Assembly: GCF_049701175.1 (NCBI RefSeq)
Contig: NZ_JBNATW010000005.1
Location: forward strand, 1-64,000
Direction: 5' to 3'
DNA length: 64,000 nt
Source: Thermovenabulum sp049701175
GTDB taxonomy: Bacteria > Bacillota > Thermosediminibacteria > Thermosediminibacterales > Thermosediminibacteraceae
The stretch's first letter is position 1. The number at the start of each line of letters is the position of its first letter. Made by a program: the position numbers and the translations under genes. The notes beneath the pieces are model-generated. The model did not search any database, was not told the origin of the DNA, and was given only the letters and a program-made list of their open reading frames with translations. Positions 7,793 through 15,486 of this stretch are shown piece after piece.

Positions 7793-9506
7793 CGGGAAGT
7801 TCTCCCTTTAAAATATTTTTAATTTTATTCAAAAGCATTTTGGTTTCAGCAGTAGTTTCTCCAAGAACACTTGCAATTTCCTGAGCCACCCTCATTTGTT
7901 TCTCTATAACTTGCTGTGTTGTCTCTAAGGTTTTCTTCTTTATTTCAATATTTCTTATCCTGTCTTCCTCCTGTTTTGTAATATCGGATATAATACCTAT
8001 AATCAAGTCATGATCATTTAAAAAGTAAATGCTCTGCAGGGTTGTCAAGCCATAATCCGGCAATTTTACCTTTTTTGCAATTATATTTTCTTTAAAATTG
8101 GCAACAAAGCGAAAATCACTGTCATCAAAAAGATAATTCAAAGGCATGCCGATAATTTCCTCTTTAGATTTATTAAACATTTTTTCTGCAGCAGGATTGA
8201 ATTCCTGGATTTCCATCTTTTTATTTACCGCTATTATGGCATTAGGGGTAGAATCTATAATCAATCCAGAAATGGACTCTGCCCTTGCCCTCATATAAGG
8301 CATGCACATATATATTTCTGCCATTCCATTATACACTGCAATTGCTTTTTCTCTGCAGGAATCATACCCACAGGCACCGCAGTTAAGTTCGTCCTTTTTA
8401 CTGTATTTCCCTATTTTCTTCAATATATTTCTGATTTCTTCTTCAGTGGGCATCTTCTTTATTATCTTAATCGCTTCAAACTTTTTGGAAAATTCTCCAA
8501 TATGAAGCTCTTCACTGCTTTCTCTAAAATCATAATTATTTTTTATTTTTGCTGCAAAATCCTTAATTTTCTCCAATTTGATAAATTTATCCTTATTCTT
8601 GTCTCCTGTAGCCGGACCATTGCTGCATCCGCCCTTACAAGCATTTGCTTCGATATATAAATCCTTTAAATAGCCTTTCTTTATTTCCTCAAAAATTTCT
8701 ATTAATTCATTTACTCCGTCTACAGAGATTTCTTTTCTCCACCTCTCTTTTAGATAAGGTGCAAAGGTTTTAATCGTTTCACCCGGCACAGGATAGAGAG
8801 CCGCTTCATCTTTTATGGAAATAATTTGTTTCTCTTGTTCCTTCTTTTCCTCCTCAGAAACCATTCCTTTACCTTCAAACAATTTTTTTATTTCTTCAAA
8901 GGTTACAACCGCATCAATTACCCCTTGGAATTCTTGGGCTTCCATCTTTTTTGCAAGGCAAGGCCCAATGAAAATTACTTTTGAATAGCCTTTAACCTTT
9001 TTCAAGTATTTTCCATGGGCGATCATAGGTGAGACCACCGGGATAAGAAAGGGCACCAATTCTGGGTAATATTTTTGAATCAAATAATTGGATGCAGGAC
9101 AAGCAGATGAAATTATAATGCTTCTTTGCCTATCATTATAATAATTAGCATAACTCTTTGCTATTAAAATTGCACCGTAAGAAGTAGGGAAGATGTTTTT
9201 AAATCCGAATTCCTTCAAAGTTTGGATGAAATCTTCAGGGCTTATGTCATTAAAAACTCCAGCAAAAGAAGGTGCAAGACTTACCGCTACCTTTTCCTCT
9301 TTTAATATCTCATGAACCTTTTCTATGTCGCTTTTTACAGTTTTAGCGTTTTGAGGACAATTAATAAGACAGGTTCCGCAGGTTATGCACCTTTCAAAAA
9401 CAATTTCCGCCTGCCCATCCCTAACCTTTATGGCCTTTACCGGACAGTTTCTTACACATTTATAACAATTTTTGCAGTTAGCGCGGGCAAAATTTATAAC
9501 CTCCAA
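7785..9506 (-). CDS. hydS: HydS-like sensory [FeFe] hydrogenase with PAS domain
   Basis: Group C type (sensory) [FeFe] hydrogenase, 573 residues. Order of parts: two [4Fe-4S] ferredoxin motifs (C11-C21 and C40-C50); an H-cluster domain with ISSACPASNY (C136), IGPCLAKKMEA (C183) and EANACKGGCSNGP (C290, C294); an extra four-cysteine Fe-S motif NCGACGYDSC with C401; a PAS domain (about 412-510); and a coiled coil at the end. The H-cluster motifs depart from catalytic enzymes (no TSCC, no GGGQP), which fits sensing rather than bulk turnover. It lacks a kinase domain. Between a [2Fe-2S] protein gene and a PP2C phosphatase gene. Confidence 0.88.
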   Translation of the reverse strand: MEVINFARANCKNCYKCVRNCPVKAIKVRDGQAEIVFERCITCGTCLINCPQNAKTVKSDIEKVHEILKEEKVAVSLAPSFAGVFNDISPEDFIQTLKEFGFKNIFPTSYGAILIAKSYANYYNDRQRSIIISSACPASNYLIQKYYPELVPFLIPVVSPMIAHGKYLKKVKGYSKVIFIGPCLAKKMEAQEFQGVIDAVVTFEEIKKLFEGKGMVSEEEKKEQEKQIISIKDEAALYPVPGETIKTFAPYLKERWRKEISVDGVNELIEIFEEIKKGYLKDLYIEANACKGGCSNGPATGDKNKDKFIKLEKIKDFAAKIKNNYDFRESSEELHIGEFSKKFEAIKIIKKMPTEEEIRNILKKIGKYSKKDELNCGACGYDSCREKAIAVYNGMAEIYMCMPYMRARAESISGLIIDSTPNAIIAVNKKMEIQEFNPAAEKMFNKSKEEIIGMPLNYLFDDSDFRFVANFKENIIAKKVKLPDYGLTTLQSIYFLNDHDLIIGIISDITKQEEDRIRNIEIKKKTLETTQQVIEKQMRVAQEIASVLGETTAETKMLLNKIKNILKGELPDE

Positions 9507-9509
9507 AAT

Positions 9510-9752
9510 CTACTCCTCCAAGAAATGTTTTTTAAAAAAGTCATAGGCACCTTCACGGGTAACTGAAAAAGGATCACCATTATCTATTTTCACCGATACA
9601 GGACGCGTACAATTTCCGCAGCAAAATTCAGCACTAAGCTCTATCTCGTCTTCAAGCTTGTTTTCTTTTATCATTTTCTCGAATATTTTTATTATATCAT
9701 AAGCACCCTTTAAATGACATGAGCTTCCAACACAAACACTTAATTTTCGCAT
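9510..9752 (-). CDS. Thioredoxin-like [2Fe-2S] ferredoxin
   Basis: An 80-residue protein of the thioredoxin-fold [2Fe-2S] family, related to NuoE/HydC C-terminal domains. Probable ligands are C7, C12, C44 or C45, and C48 (VCVGSSCHLKG and EFCCGNC). It ends three bases before the HydS-like gene and has a GGAG SD, so it is the first gene of the putative sensor operon. A likely role is electron transfer to or from HydS; this is inferred from position. Upstream about 120 bases of AT-rich DNA must hold the promoter, but no clear one stands out. Confidence 0.83.
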   Translation of the reverse strand: MRKLSVCVGSSCHLKGAYDIIKIFEKMIKENKLEDEIELSAEFCCGNCTRPVSVKIDNGDPFSVTREGAYDFFKKHFLEE

Positions 9753-9875
9753 AAAAACACTCCTTTATAAAAAATACAAGAACACATTATAATTATAAGT
9801 TATAATATATGTTTTGTCAATTTTTTAACAATATCAATAAAATTATTTCCAAAATTATGAAATAAAAAATAATAA

Positions 9876-10112
9876 TCAGCTTGGTAGGTCTTTTTTATAG
9901 GTAAGACCTATCTCGCTTCCCACATTTCCCAGTTTTTTTCTCACTTTCTTAACCGTTGCCAAATCATATCCGATCATTTCAGAAATCTCCTCATCGCTTA
10001 AACCCAAAGCAACCGCATCGAGAAAAAGGTATAGGTCTACTCCATATTCTCTTTTGATCTCATCCGCACTTACATTTAGCTTCCCAAAAAATCCATCGTT
10101 TCTTTTCTTCAT
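9876..10112 (-). CDS. Small helix-turn-helix-like protein
   Basis: A 78-residue charged protein. The middle (ALGLSDEEISEMIGYDLATVKKVRKKL, read in two parts: LGLSDEEISEMIG and DLATVKKVRKKL) looks like a helix-turn-helix of the sigma-factor or transposase-like kind. That suggests a small DNA-binding protein, but no family is recognised. A GGAGA SD precedes the ATG. It follows the DUF421 gene by only four bases on the same strand and is probably its operon partner. Confidence 0.6.
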   Translation of the reverse strand: MKKRNDGFFGKLNVSADEIKREYGVDLYLFLDAVALGLSDEEISEMIGYDLATVKKVRKKLGNVGSEIGLTYKKDLPS

Positions 10113-10116
10113 AAAC

Positions 10117-10809
10117 CTATCTCCTTTCAGAGCTTAATTCAAAAGTAATTTTCCCATTTTCGTCAATCCAAACCTTCTCAAGCTCATCCAATCTATTAAT
10201 ACCTCTTTTCTTAAGTTCTGAAAAAAGCTGCTCTATCCCTACATTTGCCATATCCAAGCTGTTTTTAACAACCTCACCATTGCTCACCACAACAGTCCTA
10301 AAAATGCCTTCAGTTGCAGAAAGCCCAAGATCCTTTGGTGTTACGGGTTGTTTATCTTTTTTCAATATAATGCTGAGTTTTCCATTGGGTTCAATTGTTG
10401 CCTCTTCCACATCGTTAATATTTGAAATATTTTGTTCCCTTAAAAGTATCATAAGGTCTGCCATAGTTATCCTTTCTTTTTTTAGATTCCTTATAATAAC
10501 TTCTCCATCTCTAACGAGCACCGTTGATGTTCCCTGAAGGATGTTTTCAAAAACCCTGTTTTTTGAAATAACAATGGAAATAAGATAATTTAGCAATGAC
10601 ATAACTACCACGGGCACTATACCGTAGTTTAGGTGTATTTTTTTATCTTCCAGCGGTATTGCTATAGCTGAACCCATTATTATTATCACTATTAAATCAA
10701 AAGGGGAGAGCTGTGCAATTGTCCTTTTACCCATAAACCTGACAATTAAAAGGCTTACAAAAAATAATACGGTGGATCTTAACGAAAGAATTAAAAATGT
10801 TTTAAGCAA
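10117..10809 (-). CDS. DUF421 (YetF-type) membrane protein
   Basis: A 230-residue YetF/YdfR-type protein. Three hydrophobic segments lie in the first 85 residues (LSLRSTVLFFVSLLIVRFMG, IVIIIMGSAIAIPLE and IVPVVVMSLLNYLISIVIS). The soluble DUF421 part follows, with the typical LLREQNISNINDVEEA and a related second half, RGINRLDELEKVWI. Relatives in Bacillus are membrane proteins linked to spores and envelope; their biochemical role is not settled. The start is TTG with a GGGAGG SD seven bases before it. It lies three bases from the upstream coiled-coil gene, so a three-gene operon is likely. Confidence 0.82.
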   Translation of the reverse strand: MLKTFLILSLRSTVLFFVSLLIVRFMGKRTIAQLSPFDLIVIIIMGSAIAIPLEDKKIHLNYGIVPVVVMSLLNYLISIVISKNRVFENILQGTSTVLVRDGEVIIRNLKKERITMADLMILLREQNISNINDVEEATIEPNGKLSIILKKDKQPVTPKDLGLSATEGIFRTVVVSNGEVVKNSLDMANVGIEQLFSELKKRGINRLDELEKVWIDENGKITFELSSERR

Positions 10810-10811
10810 AC

Positions 10812-11189
10812 CTATTCCTCCCTAAGCTTTTTTTCAATTTCTTCTAATTTCTTGTATAATTTTTCTATGTTTAATACCAATATCAATTCTTCTTCTACAA
10901 AGTTCATCAATTCGGCAGATTTTAACATACTTTTATGGGTTTCTTCAAACAATAAAATTATTATTTGAATGAACTTATACTTAATAGCTTTAATTAGCTC
11001 ATCCTTTTGTTTTTTATTACCCTGACCATTACTTATGTATGAAAGGAAAAACACAATTTCATCTAACAATTTCTGTAATTTTATGTAAATGGAAGATTTA
11101 ACAAGAGATTCCTGTAATTGAGAATTTAAATCGCTTTCCAGTGTTTTAATACATTCTTCAAGTTTTTGAATATCTTTTTGCAAATTCAA
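10812..11189 (-). CDS. Hypothetical coiled-coil protein
   Basis: A 125-residue protein made almost entirely of helix-favouring residues, beginning MNLQKDIQKLEECIKTLESD and ending EKLYKKLEEIEKKLREE. These ends look like coiled coils, with a more hydrophobic middle (FIQIIILLFEETHKS). There is no signal peptide. Translation appears to start at a TTG with a weak GGGGAA SD. The gene opens the operon that continues with the DUF421 protein and the small helix-turn-helix protein. No family recognised. Confidence 0.55.
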   Translation of the reverse strand: MNLQKDIQKLEECIKTLESDLNSQLQESLVKSSIYIKLQKLLDEIVFFLSYISNGQGNKKQKDELIKAIKYKFIQIIILLFEETHKSMLKSAELMNFVEEELILVLNIEKLYKKLEEIEKKLREE

Positions 11190-11286
11190 TATTTTCCCCG
11201 CATAAAAAAATCTGTTATCCAGAAAAATCCCTCCTGTCTTTTATTTATTTTATTTTTTTCTTTATTTTTTATACAAACTAAACTCC

Positions 11287-11315
11287 TTGGAACATATCTC
11301 ATTTTTTGTTATACT
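11287..11315 (+). promoter_or_regulatory. Sigma-A-type promoter of the D,D-carboxypeptidase gene
   Basis: TTGGAA (11287-11292) and TATACT (11310-11315) with a 17-base spacer lie 40 bases before the chosen ATG. Confidence 0.55.
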
Positions 11316-11355
11316 AAAATTGCACGTCCCAAATGATTTTAAAAAGAGGTGCCAC

Positions 11356-12582
11356 ATGAAAGGGAAAATATGGTCATTCCTTATTATTTTTACGTTCTTT
11401 TTAAATAACTTTTCTTTTGCTCAAAATAATAAACCAAATATTGTAGGGACTGCCGGTATTCTTATTGAAGCTAAAACGGGAAAAGTGCTATATGAAAAAA
11501 ATGCCCACCTCTGCCTTGAACCTGCAAGTACAACAAAAATAATGACCGCAATTATTGCCTTAGAAAAAGGTAATTTAAACGATAAAGTTGCAACAAGCGA
11601 AAGAGCATTTAAATCCGATGGTTCGAGGATATACTTAGAAGTAGGTGAAACCCTTACATTAGAACAAATGCTATACGCATTAATGCTTAACTCCGCAAAT
11701 GATGCTGCCGTTGCCATTGCTGAACACATTTCCGGTAGTGTTGAAGACTTCGTAAAACTTATGAATGAAAAAGCTAAAGAAATAGGTGCAAAAAATACAA
11801 ATTTTGTTAACCCAAGCGGCCTTCCCGATAAAAACCACTACACAACTGCATACGACCTTGCAATGATTGCACGTTATGCTTTGAACAATCCCACTTTTAG
11901 CAAAATAGTTAAAACAAAAACTTTGAATATACCATGGCAGGGAAAAGAATACGACAGAACTTTAATAAACCATAATAAATTATTATGGCGTTATGAGGGT
12001 GCCGATGGCGTGAAAACAGGATATACCCTTTCTGCAGGGCAGACAATAGTTGCCTCGGCAACTCGGAACGGAATGCAGCTCATTGCGGTTGTTTTAAAGT
12101 CCCAAGGTAAGAATATCTACACTGATGCCATTTCCTTGTTGGATTACGGTTTCAATAATTTCGAACGAAAGGATATAATCAAAAAGGGAGAAGAAATTGG
12201 TATAATAAACGTAAAATATGGAAATCCAGTAACTCTCATAGCCTCCCAAGATTTTAGCTTCATAGTAGAAAAAAATAATAATGAGCCAATAACCTTCAAA
12301 AAAGATATCCCTAAAATAATTAAAGCCCCTTTGAAAAAAGGGGCTGTAGTTGGAAAACTGAATTTCTATCAGGGAGAAAAATTAATAGGTAGCATAGACT
12401 TAGTATCCAAAGATGAGGTAAAAAGAAAAATTTCCACTTATCTTTGGTTTAAAGTATTAATTCTTTTACTTATTGTTTACATCCCGTTTAGGATAAGGGT
12501 AGGAATAAATAGGTATAAAAGGTATAAAAGAAAAATAAAATATTTAAGTCAATTTTCCAGAGATAACGATTTTCATTATTAA
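11356..12582 (+). CDS. D-alanyl-D-alanine carboxypeptidase (PBP5/DacF family)
   Basis: Penicillin-binding serine peptidase that trims the terminal D-Ala from peptidoglycan stems outside the membrane, 408 residues. A signal peptide (about 1-22, ending SFA) is followed by the S11-type catalytic motifs STTK (58-61), SAN (113-115) and KTG (220-222). A beta-rich domain follows, then a C-terminal hydrophobic segment (WFKVLILLLIVYIPF) and a basic tail that would anchor it. The ATG at 11356 was chosen over an earlier frame start because AGAGGTG precedes it and the signal peptide begins there. It may be a vegetative or a DacF-type spore enzyme; the sequence alone does not decide. Confidence 0.9.
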   Translation: MKGKIWSFLIIFTFFLNNFSFAQNNKPNIVGTAGILIEAKTGKVLYEKNAHLCLEPASTTKIMTAIIALEKGNLNDKVATSERAFKSDGSRIYLEVGETLTLEQMLYALMLNSANDAAVAIAEHISGSVEDFVKLMNEKAKEIGAKNTNFVNPSGLPDKNHYTTAYDLAMIARYALNNPTFSKIVKTKTLNIPWQGKEYDRTLINHNKLLWRYEGADGVKTGYTLSAGQTIVASATRNGMQLIAVVLKSQGKNIYTDAISLLDYGFNNFERKDIIKKGEEIGIINVKYGNPVTLIASQDFSFIVEKNNNEPITFKKDIPKIIKAPLKKGAVVGKLNFYQGEKLIGSIDLVSKDEVKRKISTYLWFKVLILLLIVYIPFRIRVGINRYKRYKRKIKYLSQFSRDNDFHY

Positions 12583-12585
12583 AAT

Positions 12586-12620
12586 AAATCCGCCGGTAGA
12601 TTTTAAAAACCGGAGGATTT
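12586..12620. terminator. Bidirectional terminator between convergent genes
   Basis: A 12-bp stem (AAATCCGCCGGT / ACCGGAGGATTT, one mismatch) with an 11-base loop lies between the ends of the carboxypeptidase gene and the YabE-like gene. A/T-rich tracts follow on each side. Confidence 0.7.
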
Positions 12621-12641
12621 TAATAATCAAAATTTATTTAT

Positions 12642-13607
12642 CTATTCTTTTAGCAAATATACTGTAACCCATCTCCTGCCAAACCTTTGGGCAATCGCTT
12701 CACTTTCTACAAAAATATCTATCCTCTCTCCTTTGATAGCCCCTCCCGTATCCTCTGCTCTTGCAAATCCATATCCTTCAATATAAAGTTTACTTCCCAA
12801 AGGAATTACATCAGGGTCTACTGCAACAACTCCTACTCGAGGTTTTGTACCCATCCTTGTTAAATTTCCAGTATAGGTATAAGCAGTAGCCAACATCCTA
12901 TACTTAGCTGTGTAGGCAAACTCAACTCCTCCACGGGATGCAACCATTAAGCCTCCTCTTACGATTATTTGCGGCTTTGCAGGCTTAATTACGACCTTCT
13001 TTGTATTTTTTTCTACTACCTTCCCATTTTCATACACTATTGTAGTAATAACTTTTTCTTCTCCGTCCTCACCTTTTTGAATAATATTTTGTTTTCCAAA
13101 ATGCAAGTTATAATCTATTCTTGTTACAGTCTTAAAAGGTATTTTCCTTACTTCTTCAACTACCCTTTCATTAACCCTTGTTATTTTAATTTCCGTTGGG
13201 TTTTTAATTATCTCATTTCTTTGGGGAGATACTTTGTCTTTTTCATGTAATGGTATATTGGCATTTTTTATAATATTTTCTACACTATCCGCTAAAGTGT
13301 TTACTACAACCTCCTTGCCTCCATCAATTATCTTAACCGGAAAGGCTCTAAAGATAGTTATTCTATCGTTTTCCTTAATTTTTTTAGAGAGTGAAGGTTC
13401 TACTTTATCATACTTAGACAAAGTTATTTTTTGTTCTTTTAAAAGTTCTTCCACAGTATTAGAAAAGGTTTTCACTTTGAACTCTTCATTTCCATCAACT
13501 ATAGTCACCGATTTTTCCAAATAAGAATAGCCCAAAGCCGCGGATAATATTATTAAAAAAGCAACTATCAAGGAGGCAAAGGTTTTATTTAATAGATCAA
13601 ACTTCAA
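12642..13607 (-). CDS. YabE-like cell-wall protein (DUF348, G5 and 3D domains)
   Basis: A 321-residue secreted or membrane-anchored wall hydrolase-like protein. Order of parts: an N-terminal membrane segment (about 12-30); two DUF348 ubiquitin-like modules (VKTFSNTVEELLKEQKITLS and VNTLADSVENIIKNANIPLH); a G5 module (about 145-225, KIPFKTVTRID, GEDGEEKVITT); and a C-terminal 3D domain with ATAYTYTG, VAVDPDVIPLG and AEDTGGAIKGERIDIF. Its conserved aspartates give the domain its name. Relatives such as B. subtilis YabE and MltA-fold lytic enzymes act on peptidoglycan. It converges with the D,D-carboxypeptidase gene. The region upstream is about 200 bases, without a recognisable riboswitch. Confidence 0.88.
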   Translation of the reverse strand: MKFDLLNKTFASLIVAFLIILSAALGYSYLEKSVTIVDGNEEFKVKTFSNTVEELLKEQKITLSKYDKVEPSLSKKIKENDRITIFRAFPVKIIDGGKEVVVNTLADSVENIIKNANIPLHEKDKVSPQRNEIIKNPTEIKITRVNERVVEEVRKIPFKTVTRIDYNLHFGKQNIIQKGEDGEEKVITTIVYENGKVVEKNTKKVVIKPAKPQIIVRGGLMVASRGGVEFAYTAKYRMLATAYTYTGNLTRMGTKPRVGVVAVDPDVIPLGSKLYIEGYGFARAEDTGGAIKGERIDIFVESEAIAQRFGRRWVTVYLLKE

Positions 13608-13799
13608 TTACATTCCTCCTTATTTATAGAATATAAATAAAAATAAGTGCAAAATGCGGCATCAAAGGGCCTGGATGTTATATATTCTACATAAATTTTA
13701 AAATTCCTTCTTTTTCTTTTATTTTTTTTTATAAAAGACCCTTAAAATTATACTTATGCTATTATATTATGCCACAAAATTAAAAACATATACAAGTAA

Positions 13800-13825
13800 A
13801 AAATGGGGCATTTTCCAGCCCCATT
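13800..13825 (-). terminator. Terminator of the lysine aminotransferase gene
   Basis: A stem AAAATGGGGC / GCCCCATTTT with an eight-base loop lies directly at the stop codon of the aminotransferase gene on the minus strand. Confidence 0.7.
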
Positions 13826-15163
13826 TTATTTGTTTTCCTCTCTCATTCTTATTAAAACCTTTTTCATGCGTTTGTAACCTTCCGTCAAATCTTCTTCCGT
13901 AACCGTAAGTATCGGCCTGAACCTTACCCCTACTACCCCTGTCGGCAAAACAAGAAGTTTTTCTTCAAAGCAGTATTTCAAAAACTTACCCCGTAATTCC
14001 TGATTCGGAAAATCAAAAGCCGCCATTAACCCTTTATATCTTACATTGCTTACCAATTCGGGAAATTCATCTTCTAATGCGTGTAAATACTTATGTAAAA
14101 CCTTTGATACCTCGTTTACATGTTCTAATACATTGTCCTCTTTTATAATTTCAAGTATCCTTGTTGAGCGAACCATATCTACTATATTCCCGCCCCATGT
14201 GGAGTTTATACGGCTGCTTTCCACAAAGCAGTTTTTCTCTACCTCATCTACTCTCCTCGTAGATAATATACCGCATACCTGTGATTTTTTCCCGAAAGCA
14301 AATACATCCGGCTCTACCCCATAATGCTGAAATGCCCACATCTTCCCGGTTATGCCCATACCGCACTGCACTTCATCAAAAATAAGCATTATCTCGTTTT
14401 CATCACATATCTCCCTCAATGCCTTCAAAAACTCGGGCCTGAAGTGGTTATCTCCTCCCTCTCCCTGTATCGTCTCTATTATTATCGCACATATATCATT
14501 AGGGTTATCTCTTATAGCTTTTTTAATTTGGCTTATTGCTTCTTCTTCCGCCCTTTTCACTTCGTCCAAATGCTTCTCCAATGGCCACTTTATCTTGGGA
14601 TTTGTTATCCTCGGCCAATCGTTGAATTTCGTAAAATACATATTCTTTCTCGGGTCTGCAATATTAGTAAGGGAAAGGGTATAACCTGACCTTCCGTGAA
14701 AAGCCTCCTTAAAGTGTATAACCTTTGTTCCCTTTTGAGCACTCTCAGTATAACCTCTTTCTAAATTTTTCCTCACCTTCCAGTCCATCGCAACCTTTAG
14801 TGCATTCTCTACTGCTAAAGTTCCGTAATCTATTAAGAAAAGGTGCACATAATTTTCCGGTGCAGCAACTTCCATAAAAGTTTTTACAAACTGTGCCATT
14901 TCAACAGTGTATATATCCGAATTAGCTACCTTGTTAACCGCAGCCCTGAATACTCTTTCCTTAAATTCCTCATTGGCAAGTTTGGGGTGGTTTAATCCCA
15001 ATGGTGAAGATGCAAAAAAGGTGTAAAAATCAAGGTAGTCGGTGCCATCTCTTGCATCTACAATATGACTGCCATAGGACTTTTCCAAATCAATTACTAT
15101 GGGAAAACCATCTACCAAAATATACTTTTCAAGGGTAGGTATCACTTCATGAGGTGACAGCAT
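13826..15163 (-). CDS. lat: L-lysine 6-transaminase (class III aminotransferase)
   Basis: PLP enzyme predicted to move the epsilon-amino group of lysine to 2-oxoglutarate, giving 2-aminoadipate semialdehyde. The 445 residues show the class III layout: EAFHGRSGYTLSLTN, IIETIQGEGGDNHF, LIFDEVQCGMGITGKMWAFQ and the PLP-lysine region VFAFGKKSQVCG. The latter and the early YTFFASSPLGLNHPK match lysine-specific enzymes better than ornithine or GABA enzymes. No other lysine-degradation gene is nearby and it is monocistronic with its own terminator. GABA or another diamine remains possible as substrate. Confidence 0.82.
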   Translation of the reverse strand: MLSPHEVIPTLEKYILVDGFPIVIDLEKSYGSHIVDARDGTDYLDFYTFFASSPLGLNHPKLANEEFKERVFRAAVNKVANSDIYTVEMAQFVKTFMEVAAPENYVHLFLIDYGTLAVENALKVAMDWKVRKNLERGYTESAQKGTKVIHFKEAFHGRSGYTLSLTNIADPRKNMYFTKFNDWPRITNPKIKWPLEKHLDEVKRAEEEAISQIKKAIRDNPNDICAIIIETIQGEGGDNHFRPEFLKALREICDENEIMLIFDEVQCGMGITGKMWAFQHYGVEPDVFAFGKKSQVCGILSTRRVDEVEKNCFVESSRINSTWGGNIVDMVRSTRILEIIKEDNVLEHVNEVSKVLHKYLHALEDEFPELVSNVRYKGLMAAFDFPNQELRGKFLKYCFEEKLLVLPTGVVGVRFRPILTVTEEDLTEGYKRMKKVLIRMREENK

Positions 15164-15281
15164 TATTAATACCTCCTTTTCCTTTTTTATAAAATTAATT
15201 GTTTATATATTTCTTATTAAATTAATTATTGCAATTTTTATGCCATTTATTAAATACTGATTTTATCGGAAAATAAAATAA

Positions 15282-15326
15282 AAAATGCCCATAATTAAGC
15301 GTATTTTGCTTAATAATGGGCATTTT
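15282..15326 (-). terminator. Terminator of tRNA-Sec
   Basis: A 19-bp near-perfect stem (AAAATGCCCATAATTAAGC with one mismatch) around a seven-base loop is followed on the minus strand by a T-rich run. It lies 25 bases after the tRNA 3' end. Confidence 0.8.
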
Positions 15327-15350
15327 CTTCTTAATATATTTAGCCATAAT

Positions 15351-15445
15351 TGGCGGGAGTATGTGGGAATCGAACCCACCTCGGAGGTTTTGCCCCCGAT
15401 GCTGGTTTTGAAGACCAGAAGGCCCACCAGGACCTATCTACTCCC
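15351..15445 (-). tRNA. selC: tRNA-Sec (anticodon UCA)
   Basis: Selenocysteine tRNA of 95 nt with encoded CCA. It starts GGGAGTAG and ends ACTCCCGCCA (discriminator G). The anticodon arm is CTGGTCTTCAAAACCAG with UCA at 15409-15411. A long extra arm (ATCGGGGGCAAAACCTCCGAG) and a long D arm (GGTCCTGGTGGGCC) are typical of Sec tRNA. The T arm is GTGGGTTCGATTCCCAC. Seven acceptor pairs are standard; the eighth position of the expected long acceptor stem is G opposite A. It follows selA-selB on the same strand with its own promoter. Confidence 0.95.
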
Positions 15446-15452
15446 GGACCTC

Positions 15453-15481
15453 ATTATACCAGAAAAATTTTTAAATGTAAA
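15453..15481 (-). promoter_or_regulatory. Promoter of tRNA-Sec
   Basis: On the minus strand TTTACA (15481-15476) and TATAAT (15458-15453) are separated by 17 bases. The tRNA 5' end lies 7 bases after the -10 element. The promoter sits in the gap after the selB stop codon. Confidence 0.7.
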
Positions 15482-15486
15482 CTTCT

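Noticed and set aside
13608..13800. Possible c-di-AMP riboswitch upstream of the YabE-like gene
   Set aside because: About 200 AT-rich bases without recognisable conserved helices of that class.
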